Source: CAZLPZ01 sp964607245
Lineage (GTDB): Bacteria; Pseudomonadota; Alphaproteobacteria; Micavibrionales; Micavibrionaceae
Length of the DNA: 41,953 nt
NCBI GenBank assembly: GCA_964607245.1
Contig: CAZSIB010000012.1
Span: 1 to 41,953, forward strand
Reading direction: 5' to 3'
The translations under genes and the position numbers were made by a program. Under the pieces are notes generated by a model. It was not told the origin of the DNA, did no database searches, and saw only the letters and a program-made list of their open reading frames with translations. Below are positions 32,087-39,534 of this stretch, in pieces; position 1 is the first letter of the stretch, and each line of letters opens with the position of its first letter.

Positions 32087-32554
32087 TTAAATTGATGCCT
32101 CAAGCACGCGTTTTCTTAACCATCTAAGATGCGGATCTTGAGGCTCTGCGCTATTGCCTGAAGGGGGAGTTCCCTCTTGACGATCTAAATTTCCCATGCC
32201 ACCAATGGATCCAGTTGGGCCATACGGCTCCGGGGCAGGGGGGGCTGGTTCTGGAGCAGGCGCTGGGGCCGGATCGCTACCTCCTCCTCCGCTACCTCCC
32301 CCACCATTATCATCACCATCCAGATTGACACTATCATGAAAGGCCAAAGGAATCGGGGGTGGGGGGCATGGATGCAGAATAACAGGTATGAAATCAATCG
32401 GGTTTTGTCCTCCTTCTCCTTCAACGATACTATGCCCATTTTGATCATTGCCCGAGTTTACAAGAACGGCACCAGGATCATGCTCGTGGCCAACAGGAGT
32501 GGTGCCATCTGTGGCAGGAAGAGAGGGATCATGAAAAGCTGTTTGTAAGTCCAT
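32087..32554 (-). CDS. Pro/Gly/Asp-rich disordered protein, gene of right cassette
   Basis: 155 residues, not recognised. An excellent SD (AAAGGAG, 6 bases before ATG 32554). The protein is low-complexity: an acidic, histidine-containing first third, a proline run (HPCPPPPIPLAFHD), a GGGGSGGGGS linker followed by alternating Pro/Ala/Glu (DPAPAPAPEPAPPAPEP), and a short C-terminal helix-like end (PHLRWLRKRVLEASI). No signal peptide. It may be a flexible adaptor whose ends bind partners. It is on the minus strand, behind its own copy of the leader and terminator, and converges on the GTPase operon. Confidence 0.6.
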   Translation of the reverse strand: MDLQTAFHDPSLPATDGTTPVGHEHDPGAVLVNSGNDQNGHSIVEGEGGQNPIDFIPVILHPCPPPPIPLAFHDSVNLDGDDNGGGGSGGGGSDPAPAPAPEPAPPAPEPYGPTGSIGGMGNLDRQEGTPPSGNSAEPQDPHLRWLRKRVLEASI

Positions 32555-32616
32555 AATGTTCTCCTTTTGTCATTTAGTTTAGGGTTTCAAAAAATCCTTA
32601 ATCAAATTTAACAAAC

Positions 32617-32643
32617 AAAAAGGCCCCAAAATTTTGGGACCTT
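32617..32643 (-). terminator. Rho-independent terminator between right leader and the 32087 gene
   Basis: On the minus strand AAGGTCCCAAAA / TTTTGGGGCCTT (one G-U pair) followed by T-run; same as the left terminator with one base changed that keeps pairing. Confidence 0.82.
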
Positions 32644-32731
32644 AATCAAGCGCGCTGTAAGACAGCTTCGTAAAGAATCCTGTTGTCAGAATTCTTTTAT
32701 AATTCCAAAGCTGATTATCAATGAGAGACAT
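32642..32731 (-). CDS. 29-residue leader peptide, right copy
   Basis: A 30-codon ORF from ATG 32731 to TAA 32644-32642 with AAGGA as SD 9 bases ahead. The peptide starts MSLIDNQLWNYKRIL and ends TKLSYSALD. It is 19/29 identical to the left peptide and 71/90 identical at base level, with no indel. Of the changed codons three are silent and ten are not. The hairpin GCTGT-CTT-ACAGC near its end is kept despite a changed loop base. See the left copy for possible roles. Confidence 0.55.
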   Translation of the reverse strand: MSLIDNQLWNYKRILTTGFFTKLSYSALD

Positions 32732-32759
32732 CTCATATCGTCCTTGAGTAGATGAAATA

Positions 32760-32787
32760 AACATACACAAAACCTTGGATTATTCAA
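32760..32787 (-). promoter_or_regulatory. Promoter of the right leader
   Basis: On the minus strand TTGAAT (32787-32782), a 16-base spacer and TATGTT (32765-32760), identical hexamers and spacing to the left leader. Confidence 0.6.
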
Positions 32788-32950
32788 CAATAATTTCGTT
32801 TCTGTGGCAAAATGTAATCTATACCCATTTGAACAATTAAATGAACGAAATGATGAGTTGGTCGAGGGAGTATAGTAATCCATATATAGGATTATATTCT
32901 TTAATATAAGGGGTTATGCCATTATAAACCTTGATGATTGCCATAAGTTT

Positions 32951-34411
32951 ATGATAAAAGTGACCACTCAACAATTCAGGTCTAAGGTTATGACGATAAA
33001 TTTGATGCCCTATTTGCTTAAAGGTGTAAACACCATTCTAACCCGCGAAGGATTTGATAGAACTGGACATGGGTTTGCGGGTGGTCTGAATGAACACACC
33101 CCCCTACGACCGACCCAACGTGAAGGGCTTGAAGCCTATAGAGAATTTTTGGGCGATCCTGACCACACCGATGCAGACAAAAGAGCTGGGTATTTCGAAA
33201 TACCGACCGGAGTTGGTAAGACGGGGATGTTTGTTGCCCTCATTAATGAAGTCCACAAAGAAGCTAAAAAGGAGAGAAAAAAAGTCAAAACCATCGTGGT
33301 TGTGCCGACGATTACACTTCTAACGCAAACCCGTGACGAGTTCTTGGAATTTGCCCCTGATATGGTGGACCAACTGGGGTTATATGGTGATACACACAAG
33401 AATCTTTCCAAGCCCATCACAATCATGACCTACGATGCCTGGATTGCCCTAACAGAAAGCGGTGAGTTAAGCCATCATAATGTTGATTTACTGCTTACTG
33501 ATGAAGCCCACCGTGGCACGTCAGACCGACGTGTAGATTTATTATTCGACAAATACGGTGATGGAACAGTTCAATTGGCGTTCACGGCAACAGCCCATTT
33601 CGATACCCAAAAGTCAGTTCAAAAAACCCACAAAAATGAAATTTTTTATAAAAGTCTGCCACAGGCAGTGCGTGACGGAGAACTCGCCGAATACATTCAT
33701 TCACAGCTGTATATTATACGTGTTGAGCCTCCTAAAAAAACTCGAGAGTTCAAAGCGGCTGTCGCGGGCAATCCACTTTGGAGGTCGGACCTTAAGCGGC
33801 ATGCCTGGACCAAACGCATTGTTAGTATCTATGCTCAAGGTAGCGATCGAATAACAGGCGACTCTCTTTATGATAACCAGGCAGGATTTTTTGCCGGTAA
33901 TACCGTTCATGCCGATGAGCTTGAAATCGCTCTGAATGAAAATCCCGCTTTGCAAGCTGTTGTCAGGCGGCAGGGACGTAAAGGCGTGGCCGTCGCTATT
34001 CACTCAAAAATGCCTGAACGGTTTCAGAGGGACCGCCTGGCTGCTTACAAGAGAGGAGAATATTTGGCTGTTGTTGGCGATGAAAAGTTCAAAGAGGGGT
34101 TCAACCACCCTCCGATGAAAGTTATTTGCGATTATCAACGTGGGTCGCTGGTAGATAAAGCACAAATTACTGGCCGTGGTGCACGTAAATGGTGGAACGG
34201 TGCAAAAGAACGTTGGGAAGGTATGACGTTTATAGATACAGTCGTCTACATTGGTAGTGAAGATACTAGAAAAGATAAAAGTTGCAGGGCTATTGGCGAT
34301 GTTTTGCAAGAATTTTTCAGCACAATCATGTCGATTCCTATTCACGGCAATCCAGAAATCAATCATCTGCCCGCGGATATCGCATTCAACCGCCAAACTG
34401 GTCATCATTAA
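32951..34411 (+). CDS. Superfamily 2 DEAD/DEAH-type helicase
   Basis: 486 residues from ATG 32951; ATGs at 32990 and 33005 are alternatives. Motifs: Q-like region PLRPTQREGLEAY, motif I IPTGVGKTG (84-92), Ia VVVPTITLLTQT, motif II DEAH (184-187), motif III FTATA (211-215), and motif VI QITGRGAR (405-412) after EGFNHPPMKV. This is a complete two-RecA-domain SF2 core, similar to helicases of restriction-type systems, but no nuclease or methylase domain is attached and none lies nearby. The 3' end runs over the truncated minus-strand gene at 34582, so its last about 25 residues may have been created by insertion. Island cargo; a defence role is plausible but not shown. Confidence 0.85.
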   Translation: MIKVTTQQFRSKVMTINLMPYLLKGVNTILTREGFDRTGHGFAGGLNEHTPLRPTQREGLEAYREFLGDPDHTDADKRAGYFEIPTGVGKTGMFVALINEVHKEAKKERKKVKTIVVVPTITLLTQTRDEFLEFAPDMVDQLGLYGDTHKNLSKPITIMTYDAWIALTESGELSHHNVDLLLTDEAHRGTSDRRVDLLFDKYGDGTVQLAFTATAHFDTQKSVQKTHKNEIFYKSLPQAVRDGELAEYIHSQLYIIRVEPPKKTREFKAAVAGNPLWRSDLKRHAWTKRIVSIYAQGSDRITGDSLYDNQAGFFAGNTVHADELEIALNENPALQAVVRRQGRKGVAVAIHSKMPERFQRDRLAAYKRGEYLAVVGDEKFKEGFNHPPMKVICDYQRGSLVDKAQITGRGARKWWNGAKERWEGMTFIDTVVYIGSEDTRKDKSCRAIGDVLQEFFSTIMSIPIHGNPEINHLPADIAFNRQTGHH

Positions 34412-34582
34412 ATGGTTTAGATTGTCGGTATAGGCATGATCATTCATGGTATAAGTTTTCTTTGGGCACGATTTCACCAACCGCTCGACTTCTGCGTCGT
34501 CATCCCGAGCCTCGGCCTCAATGGTAGCAATGACGCGCTGCATGGGGGTTAGATTGTCATACAGAGAAGGTTTCAGATTCAT
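34004..34582 (-). pseudogene. Truncated island backbone gene, interrupted by cargo near 34.35-34.41 kb
   Basis: ATG 34582 overlaps the DUF5681 stop (ATGA), with GAAAGGA ahead, as in an intact operon. The first about 80 codons (LTPMQRVIATIEAEARDDDAEVERLVKSCPKKTYTMND...NHLMMTSLAVECDIRG) look like a small protein often found in this position in such elements. After that the frame only continues because it is open on the strand opposite the helicase gene; that part (cysteine/phenylalanine-rich, IFSSIFTTNVDDCIYK) does not look like protein. I read this as a gene whose 3' part was replaced when the helicase cargo was inserted. The exact junction is not determined. Confidence 0.6.
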
Positions 34583-35043
34583 TTTTTGGGTCCTTTCAGA
34601 GCTCGTTCCAAACTCTCCAACCGATGTTTGATATCTTCCATTTCCTCAACCCGGGCAATGCTCGCCACTGCCGAGACCAATTGTGCGGCAATATCCGGGG
34701 AGAGCTGCCCATTCGCTGCCGCATTCACAAACGCGCGCGCGGTTTCGGTCAAACTATTTGGGAGGGGTTGATCCAAGGTGACCATCTGGGCTTGGGGTTT
34801 TAGCGGGGGCACAATCCGGTCGAGACACAGCTTTAAGGCCACCGTATCGCCGCTTAGGGCCAGTTCTACGGCTTTGCGAGTCAGGGCTTCGACTTCTCCG
34901 TCCAGTAAGGCTAATGCCGCCTGGGTTGCCCGGTGTTTGGTTCCCACGGGTTTACCCAAGGGGTTACCAGACTGACCTGGCTTAAACAGCCAGGGTTTAG
35001 GCGTATCTGCATTGGGGTCTGTATTTTCAGATGGTATCGTCAT
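34579..35043 (-). CDS. DUF5681 domain protein
   Basis: 154 residues from ATG 35043 (AAAGGA ahead); the frame is open further upstream but overlaps the previous gene. The DUF5681 signature WLFKPGQSGNPLGKPVGTKHRAT is near the N-terminus (about residues 15-37), followed by helical segments (AALALLDGEVEALTRKAVELALSGDTVALKLCLDRIVPP). The family is found in phages and integrated elements of alphaproteobacteria and may be DNA-binding or a small-terminase-like protein; its role is not established. Overlaps the upstream TubC-N-like gene by 17 bases and the downstream truncated gene by 4. Confidence 0.85.
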   Translation of the reverse strand: MTIPSENTDPNADTPKPWLFKPGQSGNPLGKPVGTKHRATQAALALLDGEVEALTRKAVELALSGDTVALKLCLDRIVPPLKPQAQMVTLDQPLPNSLTETARAFVNAAANGQLSPDIAAQLVSAVASIARVEEMEDIKHRLESLERALKGPKK

Positions 35044-35299
35044 GTTGCGTTCCTTTCGTAAGGGCATCGAATGCTGCTTTTTCTGCTTCTTGCCGGGACA
35101 TACCAGCATCAAATTCCATGATCGCCGCGCGTTCTTCATAGGCGTCAATAAAATCTACTAACGCATTTTTCATGATACGTATCTGGGCACGGATATGATC
35201 AGTAATCCGCTCACGAGGCGATACATGTAGGTTGCCGTCAACGATTTGGATGTCCAGCCCTTGTGCCTTGATGTCGAAGAAGAGAGTGCTCACTTTCAT
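35027..35299 (-). CDS. TubC-N-terminal-like small protein
   Basis: 90 residues from ATG 35299, which shares one base with the DUF3631 stop (TGATG). The pattern LFFDIKAQGLDIQIVDGNLHVSPRERITDHIRAQIRIMKNALVDFI resembles the TubC N-terminal docking fold, which also occurs as short proteins next to primase/helicase genes of integrated elements. Here it most likely mediates contacts among replication proteins of the element. The C-terminal part (GMSRQEAEKAAFDALTKG) is a helical tail. Confidence 0.65.
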   Translation of the reverse strand: MKVSTLFFDIKAQGLDIQIVDGNLHVSPRERITDHIRAQIRIMKNALVDFIDAYEERAAIMEFDAGMSRQEAEKAAFDALTKGTQHDDTI

Positions 35300-36750
35300 C
35301 AGAACACCTCTACATCCGGAACAACGGAACATTCTTTGTTTTTCAATGAATTAGGCTTTTGCCTATCTGGAACATTTACACTTATTGTTCCGCCTATATT
35401 TTTGCTCAAGCCATTGTTTTGACTGGGTTGTTCCAGTGTTCCACTTAAATAGCGATCGAAGGCATCCTGGAATTGTTCAAGTTCATATCCGCGTCCTGTT
35501 GTATAACCGAAACGAATCTTTTTTGGTGCGATTTTGAAAGGCTTCAAACGTTTAGCAAGTTGCTGGGCTGTAATTGGTCGACCTCTGTGCCACTCTGGCC
35601 ATGGCCTGTCTTCCATTTCGTGGAGCTTCTGAAGTAAATCTTCCGTTGATATTCGTTCGCGTAACGGCTCGCTTTCGAAAATCCCTTGAATGTCTAATAA
35701 CAACATGACGCCAATAGACGCATTCTCTTCATCTTGGTCTTTACCTGAAATCTTCAATGCGGCATCACGGGCAGTTTTAGGCCAATGCCCCCCCGCATGA
35801 TCGGCAATTGCAAGCAAGGGCTCCCAATTATCTTGCGCGCGGTCGTTTAGGGAGTCGGGTAAAAGAGGGCGGGCCGCTTCAATTATGTGTCCGGTATCTT
35901 CAGCGTATCGGGCTAGCATGGAGGTTAGACGTTGAAAATCGGCTGGGCCGGCATGGCGTAGCCTTGCTATATTTTCATGTGGCAGTTTCCGGCGTAGTTC
36001 AAGCACGATGGCCCGGTCCATGAGTGTATCGGCCAACACCCCAATTCCGGATATAGCCTTGGCTCCCCATGTACTAAATTGCGTAGGGGTGTGGTCTTCC
36101 CCCACAACCCGGATCACATAGGCGGATTGTCTGGTATGACCAGAATTGAGAATACCGCGCGCCTCTTCGTTATCCCTTAGAAAGGCATCGGCCTCATCGA
36201 TCAGTAGGGTAGGGCCATGGGCCTCAATCACTCGGAATATTGCCGCTGGGGAGATGTTTGAAGCTACCAGCGGACGGCGTGAAAGCCTGCCAATCAGGTC
36301 AAGTAACTGCGATTTTCCGCAACGCTTCTCCGGTGCTGTAATCACCGCTAATGGTGCAACCTGCACGCGGTCGATGAGCCAAGTAAAGACAACCCAAAGT
36401 GTCGCCGCCGTAACGGTTTCAGGTTCGCATACGATAAAGCGCCGTATGGTTCCCGCTATCTCCTCCAGTAAGGCCGCACCATCAACAACTTCAGAATATG
36501 GCTCGACAGATGGGAACATTTCCGCGGGACCATTTTCTATCTCGGCAGGACGACGAGCCTTCTCCACTTCGTCATCCAAAGTTTTTATACGCCCAATTCC
36601 TAGTTTTTCTGCCTCGGCTTTTCGTACCGTTTCGTATTCCAATGGCGGTAAGGCTGATAATCTATCCACAGCTTCAGCAAGAGACTCTTTGACCGGTACA
36701 GCCAAATTGATAACATCCTGTACGGAATTAAAGGTTTGCGTGTCTGTCAT
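35299..36750 (-). CDS. DUF3631 domain ATPase (element replication helicase-like)
   Basis: 483 residues. Walker A-like VITAPEKRCGKSQLLDLIGRL and Walker B LLIDEADAFLRDNEEARGILNSGH, then the arginine-containing MDRAIVLELRRKL; the C-terminal half holds the DUF3631 region ending in WHRGRPITAQQLAKRLKPFKIAPKKIRFG...GYELEQFQDAFDRYL, a winged-helix-like end. Such proteins accompany Toprim primases in satellites and integrative elements and probably unwind or prime element DNA. It overlaps the Toprim gene by 4 bases (start 36750, stop of Toprim 36747). Confidence 0.88.
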   Translation of the reverse strand: MTDTQTFNSVQDVINLAVPVKESLAEAVDRLSALPPLEYETVRKAEAEKLGIGRIKTLDDEVEKARRPAEIENGPAEMFPSVEPYSEVVDGAALLEEIAGTIRRFIVCEPETVTAATLWVVFTWLIDRVQVAPLAVITAPEKRCGKSQLLDLIGRLSRRPLVASNISPAAIFRVIEAHGPTLLIDEADAFLRDNEEARGILNSGHTRQSAYVIRVVGEDHTPTQFSTWGAKAISGIGVLADTLMDRAIVLELRRKLPHENIARLRHAGPADFQRLTSMLARYAEDTGHIIEAARPLLPDSLNDRAQDNWEPLLAIADHAGGHWPKTARDAALKISGKDQDEENASIGVMLLLDIQGIFESEPLRERISTEDLLQKLHEMEDRPWPEWHRGRPITAQQLAKRLKPFKIAPKKIRFGYTTGRGYELEQFQDAFDRYLSGTLEQPSQNNGLSKNIGGTISVNVPDRQKPNSLKNKECSVVPDVEVF

Positions 36751-37211
36751 CGCGCTACCCCTCTATAAAGATCATTGAAATCCCCATGGCAGGGTGGAAT
36801 GGCTAACAATCCGCCACAGACTGCGGCGGCTTTTCTAGCCTTGGTTAGGCCGGGATTCCCGGGGGTTTCTGTATCATTGTCAGCACACAGGATGATTTTT
36901 ATTTCCGGGAACTTAGCACGTAACACGCGCGCCACAGGTTCCAGGTTTCCAGCATCAAACGCCACGGCCACAGGAAGGCCCGTGGATTCGTGAATACTGG
37001 CGGCGGTGGCATACCCTTCGGCGATACAAATCGACTCTGTAGGGCTACCTATCAGGAAATAGCAGCTATGTTTACGCCCACCCGAGAGAAAGCGCTTATT
37101 TCCCTCGCCGTCAATGAATTGAAGACTGTGAAGATCCCCGGCATTGTCACGCATGGGAATCACTAACGTGTTTTTGTGAAGGCGTACGGTCCCCACTTTT
37201 CGGATGGCCAT
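36747..37211 (-). CDS. Toprim-domain primase fragment
   Basis: 154 residues. The Toprim domain is seen in SICIAEGYATAASIHESTGLPVAVAFDAGNLEPVARVL and IILCADNDTETPGNPGLTKA (glutamate and D-x-D acidic residues). Comparable primases of integrative elements are about 300 residues with an N-terminal zinc-binding part; here that part is missing. The gene begins only 18 bases after the integrase stop and in the same reading frame, as if a deletion had joined the two. It may still be active as a partner of the DUF3631 protein, or it may be inert. Confidence 0.8.
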   Translation of the reverse strand: MAIRKVGTVRLHKNTLVIPMRDNAGDLHSLQFIDGEGNKRFLSGGRKHSCYFLIGSPTESICIAEGYATAASIHESTGLPVAVAFDAGNLEPVARVLRAKFPEIKIILCADNDTETPGNPGLTKARKAAAVCGGLLAIPPCHGDFNDLYRGVAR

Positions 37212-37229
37212 CCTATTCGCATCAGCAAA

Positions 37230-38459
37230 TTAGACTCCCTTCTTAAAATTTCCAACAATCACCTTGCCATCACTCGCAACCGCATCCAGATAATCGGCCC
37301 AGTGTTGCATCATCTTTTTGCGTTTATCGAGAAACTGGGCACGGTTATAGGCTTCACCCAAAGGCCCGGCGGCTTTGTGGGCGAGCTGACACTCAATTAC
37401 ATCTGGGTCGTACTCTAGTTTTTCCCTGATCGTTGTGCGGGCCAGGGCACGGAACCCGTGGGCTGTCATCCGGCCATGATACCCAAGTTTTTTGATAGCA
37501 ACATTCACAGTTCCATTACTCATTGGCTCCTTTGGATGAATCTGTGAAGGAAATACCCAAGGCGTATTTAGATCCCCAGTTTCCTCTTTTTGCGCCTCCA
37601 AAATTGAAAGCGCTTGGCGAGAGAGGGGAACAATATGGGCGCGTTTCATTTTCATCCGTTCAGCGGGGATCAGCCATTCTTTCTGCTGAAAGTCGATTTC
37701 TTCCCATCTTGCCTGTCGCAGCTCTCCTGGACGGGTGAAAGTTAGTAATGATAACCAAATAGCCCGACGGGTGCGTGCAAATAAACGGGCATCATTTTGT
37801 TCCAGTGCTTGAAGAAAGAGGGGGATTTCTCTACTCTCTAGGGCAGGAAAATGTTTTGTTTTTCGTTGCTTGAGGGCCCCTCTGAGATCGTAGGAGGGGT
37901 CGCGTGTACAGCGGCCCGTCTGAATCCCATAGCAAAAAATTTGCCCGCATATTTGCCGTGCTCGGCTTGCTATGTCCTGAGCTCCACGTTTTTCTATTTT
38001 TCTTAAAGCTATCAGCAAGTCGGGGGCCGTAATATCTGCAATCGATTCTTTGCCGATAGATGGAAATATATCTTGTTCCAACCTGTGTATGACGTTGTCT
38101 GCGTGGTTTGTACTCCATCGATCCTTTTGGTTTTCATGCCATTCTAACGCAACAACCTTGAAAGAATTTTCTGTATTTCGGATGGATTTTCTTTTTTCAT
38201 CTTTTTTTGTAGTGGCTGGGTCGATGCCCTTAGTAAGAAGTCTTCTTGCCTTGTCTCGCTCCTCTCGAGCTTCAGCCAGCGAGATCAGTGGGTATGTTCC
38301 GAAGGCAATCAGTTTTTCTTTGCCCAAAAATCGGTATTTCATACGCCAGTATTTTGAGCCGTTCGGGTTCACAAGCAGGTATAAACCACTGCCATCTGCC
38401 ATTTTATAGGGCGTTGCCCGAGGCTGGGTGTTTTTACAGGTTTTGTCGGTGAGCTTCAT
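37230..38459 (-). CDS. int: Tyrosine integrase, P4 type
   Basis: 409 residues from ATG 38459 (MKLTDKTCKNTQPR); a GTG two codons upstream is less likely. The N-terminal DUF4102 arm-binding domain (KMADGSGLYLLVNPNGSKYWRMKYRFLGKEKLIAFGTYPLISLAEAR) and the C-terminal catalytic domain are complete: R in TFTRPGELRQARWEEI, the H-x-x-R in TAHGFRALARTTI, a later H (AHKAAG), and the tyrosine in GEAYNRAQF. It integrates or excises DNA at tRNA 3' ends; tRNA-Cys lies 165 bases away in the right orientation. TACCCCCA repeats precede the gene. Confidence 0.93.
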   Translation of the reverse strand: MKLTDKTCKNTQPRATPYKMADGSGLYLLVNPNGSKYWRMKYRFLGKEKLIAFGTYPLISLAEAREERDKARRLLTKGIDPATTKKDEKRKSIRNTENSFKVVALEWHENQKDRWSTNHADNVIHRLEQDIFPSIGKESIADITAPDLLIALRKIEKRGAQDIASRARQICGQIFCYGIQTGRCTRDPSYDLRGALKQRKTKHFPALESREIPLFLQALEQNDARLFARTRRAIWLSLLTFTRPGELRQARWEEIDFQQKEWLIPAERMKMKRAHIVPLSRQALSILEAQKEETGDLNTPWVFPSQIHPKEPMSNGTVNVAIKKLGYHGRMTAHGFRALARTTIREKLEYDPDVIECQLAHKAAGPLGEAYNRAQFLDKRKKMMQHWADYLDAVASDGKVIVGNFKKGV

Positions 38460-38463
38460 AGGC

Positions 38464-38502
38464 ACCCCCAGTGTTTCAAGATACCCCCAAATTATACCCC
38501 CA
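38464..38502 (-). promoter_or_regulatory. Three ACCCCCA repeats upstream of the integrase
   Basis: Plus-strand ACCCCCA at 38464-38470, 38483-38489 and 38496-38502. The first, as TGGGGGT on the minus strand, sits where the SD should be. Such repeats next to P4-type integrase genes may bind the integrase or a directionality factor and limit its own expression; inferred from position. Confidence 0.5.
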
Positions 38503-38623
38503 GTTTTTGCGGCTGTAAACGAACATGCGCGTGTTCATGGGCGGATAAAGCCCTTTATGAACAGCTATTTTAGATGAGTTTTCGGGTTTCGCGAACGATG
38601 GCGGATGTCGGTGAAAGTAAGGG

Positions 38624-38646
38624 TGGAGGCACGGGCCGGAATCGAA
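38624..38646 (+). repeat. att site at tRNA-Cys 3' end
   Basis: The last 23 bases of tRNA-Cys (read on the plus strand TGGAGGCACGGGCC...), the likely integration target that keeps the tRNA functional. Its imperfect partner is at 27954-27976. Confidence 0.5.
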
Positions 38647-38697
38647 CCGGCGTACAAGGTTTTGCAGACCTCTGCCTGACCACTCGGCCACCGCGCC
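38624..38697 (-). tRNA. tRNA-Cys (GCA), CCA encoded
   Basis: A 74-base cloverleaf on the minus strand. The anticodon loop CTGCAAA gives GCA; the discriminator base is T (U73), a cysteine identity element; acceptor GGCGCGG/CCGTGCC; encoded CCA. The 3' end faces the integrase. Confidence 0.95.
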
Positions 38698-38775
38698 ATC
38701 CTCGCTTTATCGCGAGCGATGTCTCTTAGCATACCATCCTCTCTAAAACAACGGTTATCGGCGTTGCTTTGAAGA

Positions 38776-39414
38776 TTAACTCGCCTTGCTTTGTTCAAGT
38801 AAGGCATCGTCCAAGGCTTTTGCCCGCAGGGCCGCAGAGCGATTCTTATGAATATTAATATAATCTACAAATACTTGGTTTGCGGGGATGCTTCCAAAGC
38901 TGATGTAGAAATCTAAATAGGCCGTGACGATGAGATCGGCCGCACTGAAACGATCCCCCGCGACGTATGTTTTGCCCTTTAACATGGTTTCAAGCACGTC
39001 GAATACTCGCTGAAAATTGCCATAGCCGACAAATCCTTGCTTATCTTGTGGGACGTCAACGCTGAGCGATTTATCTGTGACGGCGGCCTCGACAGGTCCT
39101 GCAATAAAGAACAGAAAGCGAAAATATGAGGCCCACGCCGTGTGATCGTTCGCGGATGGGGTCAAGTTCGCAGAGGGAAACGCCTGGGCAAGATAAGTAC
39201 AGATTGCCGTTGTTTCGGTGACGATTGCATCGCCGTGGGTGATCGCCGGTACTTTTCCCATTGGGTTAATCGCGGTATAGGCCGATGCTTTCATCGTTGT
39301 GCCGTATTCAAGGATATGCGTGTCATAGGGGCATCCGATTTCTTCCAGCATCCAGCGCACAACCCGACCACGGGACATGGGATTTGTATAGAACGTGATT
39401 TTATTGTCTGGCAT
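38776..39414 (-). CDS. Glutathione S-transferase-like protein
   Basis: 212 residues from ATG 39414 (MPDNKITFYTNPMSRGRVVRW), with AAAGGA ahead; the frame is open further to 39519. The thioredoxin-like N-domain has FYTNPMSRGRVVRWMLEEIG, NPMGKVPAITHGDAIVTETTAICTYLAQAF (the cis-Pro V-P and the glutathione-binding E-T/S motif), and the all-helical C-domain includes YVAGDRFSAADLIVTAYLDF. These fit bacterial GSTs of the type that conjugate or reduce with glutathione; the substrate cannot be told from sequence. It stands alone between tRNA-Cys and the ABC1 kinase gene. Confidence 0.9.
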   Translation of the reverse strand: MPDNKITFYTNPMSRGRVVRWMLEEIGCPYDTHILEYGTTMKASAYTAINPMGKVPAITHGDAIVTETTAICTYLAQAFPSANLTPSANDHTAWASYFRFLFFIAGPVEAAVTDKSLSVDVPQDKQGFVGYGNFQRVFDVLETMLKGKTYVAGDRFSAADLIVTAYLDFYISFGSIPANQVFVDYINIHKNRSAALRAKALDDALLEQSKAS

Positions 39415-39534
39415 GAGGGCGGGTCCTTTAATATGAGATTGCTGGAGACGGATTATAGGTCTTTGAAAAATAAAACAAACGAAAAAGAAATGCCATCCCT
39501 GCTGTCGACGGGATGACAACGGACGCCTCAGTTT

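Larger units (their letters stand above)
32552..32803 (-). repeat. Right copy of inverted leader repeat
   Basis: Reverse-complement counterpart of 28343-28605; see that entry. Beyond the shared part the right flank still shows the codons RNEIIVE-stop (about 32788-32808), matching KNEIIIE-stop at the left, but with a stop codon shortly upstream. Confidence 0.85.
27954..38646. mobile_element. Putative integrative (satellite-like) element at tRNA-Cys
   Basis: A P4-type integrase sits beside the 3' end of tRNA-Cys, and an imperfect copy of that 3' end lies about 10.7 kb away. Between them, from the integrase inwards: a shortened Toprim primase, a DUF3631 ATPase, a TubC-N-like protein, a DUF5681 protein and a truncated gene, all on the minus strand with overlapping starts and stops; then plus-strand cargo (SF2 helicase, GTPase operon). 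No capsid, portal or conjugation genes are present, so if mobile it would need a helper. The truncated genes suggest it is decaying. Confidence 0.65.

Noticed and set aside
28343..32803. Invertible DNA segment (phase switch) between the inverted repeats
   Set aside because: The repeats are too diverged for easy homologous inversion and no invertase gene lies beside them; kept only as a remote option.
32686..32883. 65-residue ORF on the minus strand through the right leader
   Set aside because: It is out of frame with the conserved 29-codon ORF and runs across the promoter region; no SD.
38476..38807. Two minus-strand ORFs over tRNA-Cys
   Set aside because: They read through the tRNA gene and have no family character.
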